Counted from the stretch's first letter, positions 33,018 through 45,849 are shown. The stretch: DNA of 64,000 bases from Lunularia cruciata (GCA_948567375.1 OX419762.1:33671465-33735464); one strand, 5' to 3'. Notes: generated from the sequence alone by a model not told the origin. A program made the numbers and translations.

Positions 33018-33950
33018 AGGGGTGTCATGATAGAGTAGCAACCATGGCGGCAATGCACAATGTTATCCTTGCTATGCAACAATAAATCGAGCACCTTACT
33101 TGATTGTTGGATGAACAAGATCTTCAACGACAAAAGCATATAGAGAGAGTACCAGTTCGAGGAGGAGAAGATCAACTCCAATTCTCTAAACCCAATGTAT
33201 TTGAAGGAAAGAATATCTTGGGTGCAATGAAGAATTTTGTGTTTGACTATGAATGGTATTTTGAAGCTACCAATCTGCAAAACAAGCAAAAATAGATTCT
33301 GTTGGCTTCTAGCCAATTGGATGAAGTAGCAAAGCTATGGTGGAGATTTTGATTAGAGCAAGCTGAATGGAAAATTGTTTCACCAATCTTGACATGGGAA
33401 AAATTCAAGAGTGCAATAATTAGTAGATTCCAAGCTATAAATGCCATACAAGCTGCACGGGATAGGTTGGCAGAGTTGAAATAGATTGACTCTGTAAGAA
33501 GTTACATTGTGCAATTCAAGAACATCATCATGCAAATTCCAAATATACTAGAAGGTGCATCTTTGGATCAATTTGTGAGGGGCTTGAAGTCAAGAACCAA
33601 ATTAGAGGTAACCATGCGAGAGCCACAACACTTGGAGGAAGCCATGCGGTTAGCCAAACATTTTGATTCCTTGGTTGTAACAACTTAGTCTTGACCTTGA
33701 CCTCCATAAACCTACCAATACACTACATATGGGTGGAGGACACCAATGGAGATTGATGCTGTTTAACAAAGACCACTTGGCATTGTAGATAGAGAGCAAT
33801 TGCAACAAAATGGTGGTTGTTTTTATTGTTGCCATTTGGGACATTACATTATTGAATGTCCACTCAAGAATGGGCGACCTCAACAAGTTGCCGAGATGGA
33901 GTTTATGGAGTGGAATGATCAAGGAAATCAGGAATCCCAATAGGAAATTT
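33018..33950 (+). pseudogene. gag of chromovirus 1
   Basis: Capsid and nucleocapsid protein. Recognisable retrotrans_gag stretch at about 33180-33600 (KFKSAIISRFQAINAIQAA, YIVQFKNIIMQIPN, DQFVRGLKSRTKLEV), then a CCHC knuckle CFYCCHLGHYIIEC at 33818-33859. At least five TAG/TGA stops interrupt it, typically where Gln or Trp is expected. It is followed by the protease after a short linker. No functional product expected. Confidence 0.85.
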
Positions 33951-34017
33951 TGAGCTACCTATTGGGAGCTTGATTAGTTCCAATGGGATTTAAGGCTCAA
34001 CCTATGCAAGTTTGCTT

Positions 34018-37000
34018 CACTTGCAAGGTACAATATCTAATTGAGGTTGTAGGATTTTGGTTGATTCTGGAAGTTCATAGAATTGCATGTCTATGCAAGT
34101 AGTGAAGGAATTGGGTATTCCTATCAAGCCAATAATTGGAAGTAGATTGATGATGGCGGATGGTAGAAAAGGTTTTGCATTCCGTACCTCGCATCTTGTT
34201 ACCGTCAAGATTGGGAAGGAGTATTTAGAGTGTATGAGGTTTGTAGTGGCACCTCTACACTATGATGTCATTCTTGGATTACCTTGGCTTGAATGTCATA
34301 AGGTTCAATTTGATTAGAATCGATGACAAATTCAAGTACGGCACCAAGGTAGGAATTTCTGATTAGGTTTTCTGGCATCTTTGAGTAAGACACCTAAAAA
34401 TATTAAGTCCCAAGATGGGAAGTTTGTCAAGAAGGTAGCTATAGAGCAAGCCTTGAAGTGGGATGAGTCCCAAGATGGGAAGTTTACCAAGAAAGCAGCC
34501 ATGGAGCAAGCTTTGAAGAAAAATGAGTCCCTAGATGTGAAGTTTGTTAGTGAAGCAGCCATAGAGCAAGCTTTGGAAGAAGATAAGTCTATTTTTGCGG
34601 TGTGGATCAAGCCGATTGCACAATGACAATCTGAGGAGGGCCAAGAGCCTCATCAAGCAATGGTTGACTAAATAGTTTAGGAGTTTGCAGACATGTTTCT
34701 AGATGATCTGCCGAAGGGATTACCCTCTGATTGTGGTATGCCCTTCAAGATTAAGTTATTGCTAAGGAGTACTCTAGTAAGTAGACCAATCTATTGGCTC
34801 CCACCAAAGGAGGTGGAGGAGTTGCACAAAATACTTACATAGTTGTTGGAGAAGGACTTCATACAACATAGTACCTCTCCTTGGGAAGCACCGATACTAT
34901 TTGTTCCAAAGAAGGATGGAGGACTTCATTTTTGTATTGATTACCGTGTGCTCAATAAGCAAACAATCCTTGCATAGTGAAGAATGCATATCCCTTACCT
35001 CAGATTGATGACTTGCTTGATCAACTAAGTGGAGCACAATAATTTTCCAAGTTGGATCTCCATAATGGCTATTAGAAAATCCTCATTGATAAGGAGGATG
35101 TGCAAAAGACTACCTTTTGCACAAGGTATGGGCATTTTGAATGGAGAGTTCTACCTTTCAGGCTCACTAATGCTCCCATAGTCTTCATGGATTAGATGCA
35201 TTGGGTGTTGGATGGACTATTGGATCAGTACATGGTGGTGTTCTTGGATGATATATAGTGGAAATTTTATTGCAAAAAGTCAAAGTGCGCCTTTTGGCAT
35301 AGGAAGTCACCTTCTTGGGTCACAAGGTCTCATCAGAAGGGATCAAGATGGAAGAGGAGAGAATCAAGGCCATTACTGATTGAACTACTCCAAAAGATGC
35401 TACAAAAGTATGGCATTTAATAGATTAGCTAATTTTTATTGACGGTTCATCCATTATTATGCTCATGTGGCTGCACCATTGACTGACCTCTTGGGGAAGA
35501 ACTCAAGCTTCCAATGGACCACCAAGCATGAAGAAGCATTCCAGAAGCTGAAACATATGGTGTCTTCAAGACCCATCCTTCAACCATATGATCCTAAGCT
35601 ACTTTGTGTGGTTGATTTTGATGCTTCTAACTTTGCAATTGGAGCAATGTTGCAACAAGAATTCCTAGATGGACTACATCCCATTGCCTTTGTGTCTTGC
35701 CAACTAAACATCGATAAAAGAAATTAATCTACTCAAGATCAAGAACAACTTGCAATGGTATATGCCACCAAAGTATGGAGGCATTATCTCTTGGGTAAAC
35801 AAGTGATCATGCAAACTGATCACAAACTATTGTTGTAGACCTTACACTTGGAACACATGAAGAGTCGACATCATTGATGGGAGGAGAAACTCCAATTTTT
35901 TGACATCAAACTTGAGTACAAACCAGGTTGGTTCTATGTCATCCTTGATGCTCTATCATGATGACTTGATTTGAAGTCTCTTCCTCTCATCATGACGGTA
36001 ATTACAACTGTAGCAATTGACTCCAAGGTCCAAAATGAATTTTGGTAAGCTCTACGACAAGATCCCTTCTTCCAAATGGTACATGGTTGTCTTATAACAT
36101 GCAAAAAGGAGTACAACACCTTCTCCTTCAAGGAAGGCCTTCTATTCCATGAGGACTGGATCTATGTTCCAACCAAAGGTGATATTCAACTTGTGCGCCT
36201 TCAAGAAGCCCATGATTTACCAATAGTTGGTCACATGGGTGTGGACAAGACCTTGGGTACCCTCCAACACCAATAGTGGTGGCCCAACTTGACACAAGAT
36301 GTATAGCGTTTGTTCGATCATGTGAGAGCTGCAAACATAACAAGGCCAACAACCAGAAGCCAAGTGGACTCCTTCAACCACTCCCCATTCACTCCGCTCA
36401 ATGGGAACACGTGAGCTTGGCTCTCATCACATCCTTGCCCAAGACAAAGCAAGGACACAGATCAATCATGGTGTTTGTGGATAAGCTTAGTAAGAAAATC
36501 CACTTGGCACCAACCTTTGATACCATGGATGCTCCAACCTTAGTGCAAATCTACTTTGACAATGTCTTCAAGCATCATGGGATGCCACATGTACTCATAT
36601 CCAACCATGATCCTTATTCACTAGGAAGTTTTGGCAAGCACTCTTCCAGATACTCGACACCAGGGTTGCTTTATCCACAACCTATCATCCTCAAACTGAT
36701 AGACAAACCAAACATGAAAATCATACCTTGGAAGATATGCTACGTGCCTTTGTCAATGTTCACCATACCAATTGGGATGAATGTCTTGTAGCTGCAGAGT
36801 TTACCTACAATAATTCCAAAAAGGCAAGCACTAGATTTTCTCCTTTCTTTCTCAATTTTGGCCAAGATCCGCTTGTTCAAGATTCTCTTCTTGCTCCTCC
36901 TCCATCTTAGGCCCCTCACACTTCAACCTTTTTGACCACCATATCCCAATCTCTCCAACAAGCCAAATCTCACCTCCTTGTTGCTTAGAATTGCCAATAA

Positions 37001-37480
37001 CAATATGCGGACCACCATAATTGTGATCTCACTTTTGAAGGTGGTGATAAAGTCATGCTATCCTCTAGTAACATGCCCCTTCTACTTGATACCCAAGTTT
37101 TTAAACTTGCCCCTAATTGGATAGGACCCTTTGATGTCACCCAAATCATCTCTCATGTTGCTTATCAACTTGCCTTGTCATATGCGCATCCACCCTATCT
37201 TTCACATTTCCAAGTTGAAACCCTTTGTTCCTAACCCATCTTCTTTTCCTTCTCTTGTCCAACCTCCTCCTCCTCCCATCCCTATCAATGATCATGAGGA
37301 CTACAAAATTGATTGTATCCTTGCACGTCGCCATATTCAACGAGGATGACACAAATATATGGAGTACAAGGTCCTTTGGAAAGGGTATCCCCTTCATGAT
37401 GCCACATGGGAACCTCATTCTCACCTCCAAAATGCACAGATGGCCATCCAAGAGTTTGAAGCTTTTATGGCAACAAGGAC
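34018..37480 (+). pseudogene. pol of chromovirus 1 (protease, RT, RNase H, integrase, chromodomain)
   Basis: Aspartic protease with DSGSS at 34063 and YDVILGLPWL at 34261-34290. RT from about 34680: [28 protein letters not shown], and the catalytic VFLDD at about 35238-35252, with bases missing right after it. RNase H at 35467-35960 (VVDFDASNFAIGAMLQQE, MQTDHKLLL). Integrase from about 36180: HHCC zinc finger with GHMGVDKT and CESCKHNK, catalytic core with VFVDKLSKKIH and a degenerate second Asp (ISNHDP). Chromodomain YKVLWKGYPLHDATWEPHSH at about 37362-37421. Stops and frameshifts throughout (for example 34979, 35256, 36274). Domain order is that of plant chromoviruses. Inactive. Confidence 0.9.
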
Positions 37481-37493
37481 GTTGCCAACTAGC

Positions 37494-37505
37494 GGTGGGG
37501 GAATA
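37494..37505 (+). promoter_or_regulatory. Polypurine tract
   Basis: GGTGGGGGAATA directly before the 3' LTR; primes plus-strand DNA synthesis in LTR retrotransposons. Confidence 0.85.
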
Positions 37506-37857
37506 TGTAACAATATGGAGTTTAATGATGTAGTTAGTAAAGCTAACAAAGTAGAGAATAAGCCAAATTAGCCCAAAATATTCTAGAAGCATCTAGGAAG
37601 CTTCTTGGGAAGCTTCACAACTAGCTTAACTTGCACCCCAAGCAGGTAGCTTCTAGAACCTTCTAACTAGCTTAGCTTGCACGCCAAGTAGGCAACTTCT
37701 AGAAAGAAGCTTCTTGAGAAGCTTCTTAAGGGCCTTGTTTGCTACCTATAATACCAAAGCCAAAGCTCATGCTAGGCATTCAGACTTTTCCCACATTCAA
37801 GTGTCCCAACGTGAGTTTCCATTCTCCTATTTCTCTCTTCGGGCTTGGTCTTTTATA
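37506..37857 (+). repeat. 3' LTR of chromovirus 1
   Basis: TGTAACAATATGGAG...CTTTTATA, 352 bp, similar to the 5' LTR with scattered differences (TTTTACA has become TTTTATA; the first heat-shock site is reduced to TTCTAGAA at 37581). Visible divergence between the LTRs indicates an old insertion. Confidence 0.92.
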
Positions 37858-37862
37858 GGTTA

Positions 37863-38345
37863 GGCAAAAGGTACAAGAGTCCATGAAATAGAGAAGGAGA
37901 AATTCATGAGGATTTATGAATAACATTTTCCACTTTACATTGGTTAGATAGTAATGCTACTACAATATTTTTTTGGCTGCAATTATACTCATCTCCATAC
38001 TTGACAATCTAAATATTTTCTCATTAAATGTTTTTTGTCCGGCCAACAAAGCAATTTTACTTTGGATGCCATGAGACCAAATAAATTTCATATTGACTTG
38101 ATGGTATGGTTCTCTTTTCTTACCAATAGCTTCTTGTTACATCCCATTTATTGTCATGTTTTTAAATACATGTTTAGTTGACTGATTCTCAAGTCATACT
38201 CTTTTCAAGCTCCTCCTACATCAAAACTTGTAGTGCACCTACAAGTGATCAAATTTCTAATACTTGCAAGCAGCAATATAGATCTTCATGGATCCATCTA
38301 TATGAGATCAAAAACTTTAAGAATAATGGTCATAAATAAGAGCTA
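37863..38345 (+). repeat. 0.93-kb repeat, unit 2, right part
   Basis: Resumes GGCAAAAGGTACAAGAGTCC and matches unit 1 from 31497 on (GAGAAGGAGAAATTCATGAGG, ATGGTATGGTTC, CCTACAAGTGAT) until about 38345. Confidence 0.65.
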
Positions 38346-40549
38346 GAAAATGTTAGATCTTTAAAGAGATGAGTATTCTGATTCAATAGCAATTGCTTTA
38401 CATACGTAATCAAGAGTTACCTCAAGAAGCCATGATTCATCATGACTATAGGGTACTAGATTTCTTTACTAGAAAAAGATCATAGAGCAAGCGGCTTAAT
38501 CATTCCTTCATGCTCTTGCTTCATAACATGATTTTAGTTTTAAGTACAAACTTCACACTATAGAAGCTAGGGCATATTGGGTTCTTTTCCTAATCAATCT
38601 TGGAAATGTGCAACTCCCCTATACTTGTATAGCCTTCAAAAAATAAGAGAAGGCTTGTGGTTGCTATTGCTTGTACTAAACTCAATGACAACATTAGAGA
38701 TGCTCTACTAATACGGGTAGCCTCTCAAAACTCAACTTTTCTTGAAATGTAACTGCTATAAAACTTAAAATGTACTTTGTGACCTACAAAAGCAATTTGG
38801 ATAAGATATAATTGTATTTTGGATAGTTGTCAACAAAGTAAATGATGGGTTGCAGTAGTGAATTTTTTACCAAATATTTATTGCCATATCTTCTTAGGCA
38901 AGAATGCATTGCACCTTCTTCATTCACAAGGTTTAGCAATCTTTAAAAAAATAGAAATTAATTGTCACTAATAGTATCAACATCCAGTAGAAGAAGAAGC
39001 TAAATGAAGGTAGGCACTAGCAACACCATGTGTAAATGAACCTCTATCCAACAAAAACTCTACAAATTTCTAGTAGCAAAGAGAAAAAATTGAGAATTGT
39101 TCAGAGAGAGCAAGAGAGAGAATAAGAGTGCGGAATCAAACCCTACCCCAATTCATGTTTATCTTCTGAACTCCACTCCACCTCTTTCTATGGTTTGTTA
39201 GATAATTGTTCCTTCCTAAACTACCAATATTGCGTAGATCTCCCAACCTAAGTTCCTTTTTCTTTGTCCATGCCGTAATCTTTATAATGTTATTGAACCA
39301 TAAAAGAAATGAAAAAATTTGGTGTTTAGAAGTAGAGCAAAGCAGGGTCATGTATTTTGCATTTTTTGAAAGCCTTAACCTTATGAAGATACTACTTGGA
39401 AGTACATGCATGTACCTTGTATTGGTCTTGGATTTTTATTGTCAAATTGCTTCATTCTTGAAACTGATACCAAAACAAAAAGAAGGCAATTGTAAATGAG
39501 TGTACCAGCAATAGATCCATATTGCTCTTCAGCCTCACTCAAATGACAAACTAATCTTATGATTATAATAAGTGTAGAAGGTAATCCATTGACTAGACAC
39601 TTTGATCACCAAGTACTAATGTAAGAGAAAGAAGCACTGATCCTCATATATGAGGATCAGTGTCATGAGATTTCTTTATATCGCTGTAAAAGAAGTTTGA
39701 CTATTCTTTGAGTGTAAGAATAAAATCAACAAACTACTAGTATCCAAGACATTTAAGGTTTGCTAGTCTTTAAAATGAGGAAGATTGACGTGCTATTGAT
39801 TCATAGTGATATTTTTAGTAAAAGTTCCAAGGGAAAAGACTTAATTTATTCAAACCAAAAATTCTTGAGGAACATACTATCTAGTTTAGCTTAGTGTGCT
39901 TAGAAAGTCATGGAGTGCACTCACTCTCAACCAAAGTGACAAAATCTTCTCCCAACATATGAAGCCATTTCTATTATGACTTTTGGACATATTTTCTATA
40001 AGAATTGTCTCAACAGATGCAAGCAAGAGAACATAGGATGTTACAATGACAAAAGGAGTGACTTTATAAGAGGTATACTTAGTGACCTCTTCATCTATCT
40101 CAATCCTTTGATAGCTGAATTGGTGAGGCAACTAAGTGTATTTTCTAAAATATCATGTGAAAATACACACATGTAGGAACGCATGTGCTCTTCTAAAGCC
40201 CAAGATGTCATGGCTATACTTAAAAGAAAGCATAAATTAATAGAGAAGAAAATAGAGCATTCTAAGATGACAATGAGAAAAATAAGTTAAATGTAAGAGA
40301 TACATGTACAAGAAAAAGATAATGAAGAGCAGCATGAGTGGAGAGATCATTGGAGAATAGAAAGAGGCAATTTCATAAATTGAATGATATGAATCTGAAT
40401 ATGAAACATGTTTGTTAGCCAAAAGATAGTCTATGCTTATCTAATTAATTATCATGATAGAAAAAATATTCTAGTGATTCGTGAAATAGGACAAACTCTA
40501 GTATCTTTGTCTTATTTTAAACTCTTTCTCTATTCACATATATGATGCA
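38346..40549. other. Unassigned decayed sequence
   Basis: No recognisable gene. Several short ORFs of 60-100 codons on either strand show no motif. The plus-strand reading around 39976-40400 is Lys/Glu-rich and coil-like but broken. Likely old transposon debris. Confidence 0.3.
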
Positions 40550-41948
40550 TTTCACTTTATTATTTTTTGTTCAATATGTCTTTCTTTGGTATTTTCTTTT
40601 GCTACATTTCTTCTAACTTTGTGATGAAAACATGATACACTGAGGGCAATTTTATGCATTATATCCAATATCCTACTGGACTCCACAACATCTAAGTCTT
40701 GCTTGTGAACTTGATCCTCCACCCACTCATATTGTGAAGCCTCTCTTTGCATAAAGGACTCAAGTCTACCAACACATTGATTTTTTTGTTGGAAATTCCC
40801 TCAAGAGCTTTGAGGATGAACACAAGTATGTTAGATTGGTGGATTCTCCAAAGCCAATGCTCCAAAATAAATATTTAAGAGTTTACTTCATAATTGATCT
40901 TGTTGATGAGGTGGTACTATCTAATAAATCTGATGAATAACACTAAAACTAGGATCCAGGCTTGGTAGGATATCAGGCTAAAAAATTCCTATTGGTCTTG
41001 GTGTGATAATCTCATATATACTTAATGTTTGCCAAATGCTACATAGGATGAAAATCACACATTGAAAGCAAATCCTTACCATTCAGCAGTTGTAGAACAT
41101 GATGCTCATAAGGTAATCCCATTATCTTCATAAAGATATGAGGAAAAATCTACAATTCTTGACCTTTGTCCTCTAGTGCAATCAATAATTATTTGTGAAC
41201 TTTCTTTAGCAAATAGAAGGATACTCATTGGATCACATTCCAATAAAATGATTGATTGTGATCATGCATAACCCAAATATGCTCCATGCTTTGTTGTGTT
41301 TTGATTTCTTTGACTCTATTCTCAAAGGCATGAGATAGTCAAACTTGAACATCTTGTAGATCTTAGGTGTAGACCTTAAAATGTTATTTTACCATTTAGA
41401 GTTGACCCTCAACTTGAGAAGATGTAAGTTTTCCAAAATGAATATGTTGATTTGTCCATACTGCTACAAAGTGTTATTTGTATACAATCCATGTTTTCCT
41501 TAGATAGTTAATCATTGTTGGAATTGAGTCATACATTCTATATCGAGCACTCTATAGTTTAGTAAACATTTCTAGAGTCTTTTACTGCACCACATTCATC
41601 CATTCACCCATGAAGGTATTCTAGTCACCTTTAGAACCAAAGTACTTCTTACAATTGGGTAAAACATTCTTTTGATTGTGCCAAATGAAAATAAGATGTG
41701 TTGAAGAAAGAAATGTAGATGGAAGAGCATTCACCAAAGCAAGCTCACAATGTATTGAAATTCTAAGTGGTTTGGCGGGATTGTACAAGATTTCAATGTG
41801 ATCTAAAGCCCATTGGTAGTATACTTGTGTTTCTTCTTGCAAGAAAGAGATTGAAACTAATAAATGATGTGTTTTAATCCAAATGAGTGGGTCATTCCTC
41901 TTGGAAAAACACTAGCTACTAAGATTAAGTAATTTTGAGGGGAGAAAA
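40550..41948 (-). pseudogene. MULE (Mutator-like) transposase remnant
   Basis: On the minus strand, 41870-41621 reads ISFLQEETQVYYQWALDHIE, then CELALVNALPSTF and HLIFIWHNQKNVLPNCKKYF, the C-terminal half of the MULE transposase domain including the Asp/Glu-LALMNA and WH..KN motifs. Further on (about 41640-41430) follow DTWNTFMGEWMNVV, a YLRKTWIVYK-like segment and WTNQHIHFGK, also typical of MULE/FAR1-type proteins. A 66-residue tail lies at 40752-40552. Many stops. The N-terminal half would lie beyond copy E, which inserted at 41949-45319, but I could not recognise it there. MULE transposases cut and paste DNA elements. Confidence 0.75.
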
Positions 41949-44900
41949 TATGACAACCCGGCAAATATCACTTTTGTGGTAATTGGGTAAGTAAAGTTTG
42001 TTCACACAGAGATACTAGTCAGAATTGGTCAAATACAAAGTCAAAAGTCACAATATACTTCTTTTTGAGTTCTTCTTTAGTCTCTCAAGTAGAAACCACA
42101 CCCAGAAGAGAGTAACAAGCACTAATTCTCAATCTTGTCACGAAGTAACACTCCTTAATCACAACTCCATCAAATCTTTCCAAACAATCTTGATTGTGAT
42201 GATTCAAGCTCTCCCAAAAATAGCACTTCACTGCAAAACGACTTCACCTTAGAATTGTGCTCCACCCCTCCACTAGAGGCACAACTTCCTCGATTGAAAT
42301 TGCTTCACATCAACTTCACATTGCACTCACAAATGCAGAATACTACCAACACTACAATTCCTCTCAGATCTGTCAAGGCATTGCTTCAATTGCACTTCAC
42401 TCAAGATCAAACACACAAAATGAAGATCAAGGCTATGGAATCCAACGTCCAACAAGCACACTGACTTGCACTTTGAATTTCTCCACACACTCACAAACAC
42501 AAACACAAAGTTGATACTTGGAATCAAGCTCAAGCGACGAGCACTGCTTCATGCACTAATGTTTCCAATGGTAACTCCGAGGACATCTGCACTCCTACTT
42601 CATCTACTTCGGGTCTTGCTCTAACATCTTTCCAAAGTTTATCTATCTCCAATTTTACTAAGTCTAATCTAATTGTGATATTGTCTTCTACCTCCAATAT
42701 CTTCCTATCTACACGAGTTCTGAGACTAATCAACAATGCATTCAAATTGGTATCCTTTGCATGTCTCCTCCTTGTCTCCTGCACCAACAACTTCAACTTG
42801 TGTAGCCACGTCTCCCCGATACGCACACTGGCCTTTGTACTCAACATTGCATTCATCCTAATTACAATTTCCTTCAAGGGTTCTAGTCTCATCTTCCTCT
42901 CATGCTCCCGATTTGCAAGCCAATCCTCTTGGTACATTGCCAATTTTTCTTTGACCTCGGCCTTCATTGTTTCCTTCTCCTTCTGATTACGAAGTAACTC
43001 TTGCAATCTCTCTTCTTCCCTATATCTCATTGTCAACTCTCGTTGCCACAGTTGCTTCTTCTCTTCTACACTCTCCATCACCCTATCGAGCTCTTGTTCC
43101 TTCTCTGCTACTCTTGCCATAGCATGGATAATTTCTAGTCTTGAATCAGTAAACTGTTGCTTCAAGATCTCATATTCAACAATTTGTCTTTCCTTTGCTA
43201 TGTCACTGTGCTTCACAAGTTCCTCTTGATACCTTGCTTCTCTCCTCAAGTTTTCTACCACTTGACTCTGCACTACTGCATCCACTCGCAGTACTTCCCT
43301 TTCCTTGTCACCTCGGATTATACTCTTCTTCAACTCCGAGTTTTCTTCTTCTAGTCGTGCTAATACCTGCAATATAGTCTTCACCTCCAGACACTTTGAC
43401 TACATCTCCTTCTTCTTGTGTTCCAATTTCACCAACAGAGGATACACAACTTCACGCAGGTACTCTACTCTGTCACTCGTGACTACTTCAACTAGCAGAG
43501 TGATCTCCTTCTTTACCTCTTCTTCTCTTGATACTCGCCTTCTTCTCTATAGTCGTCGTATCGGAATGGATGCTTCACTCCCCAAATTGGCATTCTCTTC
43601 CTCCCTTGCCTTGCTTGGACCCACTTCACACTTTGCCTTTTTCCTGGACCAAACTCCTCTTTGAATGGTAATCTTCTTCTCCTCCTGCTCTAGCACTTTG
43701 TCTTCTAGCTTCACATTACTCTCTTCCTTGAGCTCCATCCGAACTTCTTCTTTTGCTGTGGGAACCAATGTCATCTCCCTGCCTTCATTGTTGTCACTAC
43801 TCATATCTCCACTCTGTAGTGTGAGCTTGGGTTCTTCCTTGCATTTTGAGTCTTTGGACTTGCACTTGGCTTTGCCCTCCAAGTCTTCTTCCGACGACGC
43901 GATTACCACCATACCTTTCCTTGGGTTTACTCTTTTGGTATTCCGAGGTCTCGTTTTCTCAATGTCTTTGCCTTCTCCTTGTCGATTCCACTTCTTCGAC
44001 TTTGGAGTACTTACATCCACCTACGCACTCTTCTCCGTCTGCGTGTAGTACTCATTGCTGCTTTGGATTTGAAGAATGTACTGTTGCTCCTCCGTGTCGA
44101 CCTCCTTTCTTAAGTCAGGATGAAAATGCGACACCATTCTGTTGCGCTCTACCGCATTGAGCAGATTCAGCCCGAGGTAGAAATGTGTTGCAAATGGCAC
44201 AATGTAATGTGGAGGTGATTTATCCTGCAAGTTCCACACCATCTGCCTCGTTCGCCCATGGAAGCACCTTGCCCAGTTGATTGGCTCTCCTGCAAACATC
44301 TTATGGAAGAACACCGCTTGGTGCTTCATCACATAAGTTGTTCTCTCCGGCTTTAGGATTGCCATGAGAGCACTCACAATCCCTCTCTTGATCGGATCTT
44401 TGTAAAATCTCTACTTTGTACCCATTCTTTGTACGCTTCAAAGAGAATCCATCCCTCACTTCTTGGGTTTCTTTGGCTACCTCTCCCTTCCCCAAGAACA
44501 TGGCACCCTGCTCCACGCTTGCCTCTCTTCCAAGTACTAATCTCCAATCCGACTCCATTTAGCAAGCCGGATTTCCTCTCTTCTCCTCTTCCTCGGGGCC
44601 ATCGAGACATTTACTCTTGATTATCTCGGTCATGAATCCTGGAAAACTCACGTTCCAGTTCCATGCCAAGAATGTGATCCAAAGTTGGCTCAAGACTTTG
44701 ATTCTGGCGATCACATCTAACCTCCAAATCGCATGATTTCTCACATTGAATTCGGAGTTCTTCTTTCTTCCTCCCATCTTTCTTTGTTCCTAATTGTCTC
44801 TTGGATTTCTCTCTTGAATTCTTTTATACACACCAGTGCATCTTCAACTCTACTTCCCTTCCCTCGATCTCTTGCAGGACGACTCCTCAACAACAAAGGA

Positions 44901-45319
44901 AAATTGCTTGACATTGCTTTGTCCTTAGCCCAATTTTTATAGAGTTGTGCCTTCTTCATCTCTCTTCAATTGAGTTTCTACCAAGAAATCACACCTCTTG
45001 CATGCGCCTGTCACTATCAAGTGTCTTTCACGCGTATGACTGCCAGTTTTTGAACGATCCCTTCTTGAATTTCTTGCCCCGAAGAAAATTTGTTACATTG
45101 TCCTTGCCTTGGGTTGAGCACTCCTCAATACGAAGACTTCTTACTTCGGGTTGTATGCTAATAGGGCAAGTCCGAGTACTTTGCCTTATGACCCAAAGCC
45201 ACGTTACCTTGGGTTTCATCTTGCTTTCTTTGCCTTCTTCGGCCATATAAGTGCAATCCAACTTCTCTATACACTTCTTCTTCTCCATTTTAAAAAAAAC
45301 AAAAAATGTCTGTACCACA
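41949..45319 (-). mobile_element. Family-X element, copy E (3371 bp, internal deletion)
   Basis: Both termini present: plus-strand TATGACAACCCGGCAAATAT at 41949 (3' end, one base changed) and ...AAAAAATGTCTGTACCACA at 45319 (5' end). Flanks GAAAA (41944-41948) and GAAAG (45320-45324) fit a 5-bp duplication with one change. Shorter than B and D by about 400 bp, mostly because the coding end is joined directly to the 3' region near 42556, removing what corresponds to roughly 7350-7730 in copy B. Inserted into or next to the MULE remnant. Confidence 0.85.
42530..44914 (-). pseudogene. Family-X coiled-coil protein (copy E, least disrupted)
   Basis: Start MSSNFPLLLRSRPARD at 44914 with the TATA box at 44941-44934. 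The N-domain reads at 44777-44021 in two or three frames (WITFLAWNWNVSFPGFMTEI, MKHQAVFFHKMFAGEPINWA, HFYLGLNLLNAVERNRMVSH). The linker is open at 44020-43547 (KKWNRQGEGKDIEKTRPRN, basic; SSDNNEGREM, acidic). The coiled coil is one 285-residue stretch at 43384-42530 (ARLEENSELKKS-type heptads, REELVKHSDIAKERQIVEYE-type repeats, DRKILEVEDNITIRLDLVKL), the longest intact coil among the copies. Its last residues (HEAVLVA) come from the deletion junction, not the native C-terminus. Frameshifts near 44560 and 44400 and a stop before 43384 break the full frame. Confidence 0.68.
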
Positions 45320-45849
45320 GAAAGCATATTGCAATCAATAGATTGTAGGTGTTTTAGAGAGAGAGGATGGGATAGAGGCTCTTGGAGGACAATTTCCTAC
45401 ACTCCACTTGCCATTCTTGAATTTGTTCTACATAAAGATTATTATATCTAATGTGAACAAGTGAGAGTATATCTTGTTTACTGTTTCATAGTAGAGTTCA
45501 TGGACATAGTGATGAATTTGGCAAACTCGGTGATTTTACATGTGGTGATATATGATAAAAAATGAGATTTGAAAATCTATATTTTGTTATAATGCAATGG
45601 TTATGAATGTAACAAATCTTCTCTCTTTCAACACTCAAGTAGAAATCTATTAATTAGTTAGACCAAAAGTGATATTTAGGGATTTCATAGTCCACAATTT
45701 TGGTAAGGCATATTATCAAAGAATGATAGGCTCTAAGGTCCTAATGTTAGTCTTAATTTTTTGTGCCCCCTCTTGAGTGATCATTTTAACCATCCATTGA
45801 AGTTGGAAGTAACAATTGAGTGTTTACCATGTGTACAAATCATGGAGCT
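45320..45849. other. Spacer between copy E and chromovirus 2
   Basis: AT-rich, no supported gene. It may hold the missing N-terminal side of the MULE remnant or the lost 5' LTR of chromovirus 2; neither can be recognised. Confidence 0.3.

Larger units (their letters stand above)
32429..37857 (+). mobile_element. Complete chromodomain Ty3/gypsy element (chromovirus 1, 5429 bp)
   Basis: Both LTRs, primer site, gag, pol with protease, RT, RNase H, integrase, chromodomain and a polypurine tract are present, flanked by the perfect duplication GGTTA. The coding region carries many stops, mostly TAG/TAA in place of CAG/CAA or Trp codons, and frameshifts, so it is immobile. It inserted into unit 2 of the 0.93-kb repeat. 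Chromodomain integrases direct insertion to heterochromatin, which fits the nested surroundings. Confidence 0.93.
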
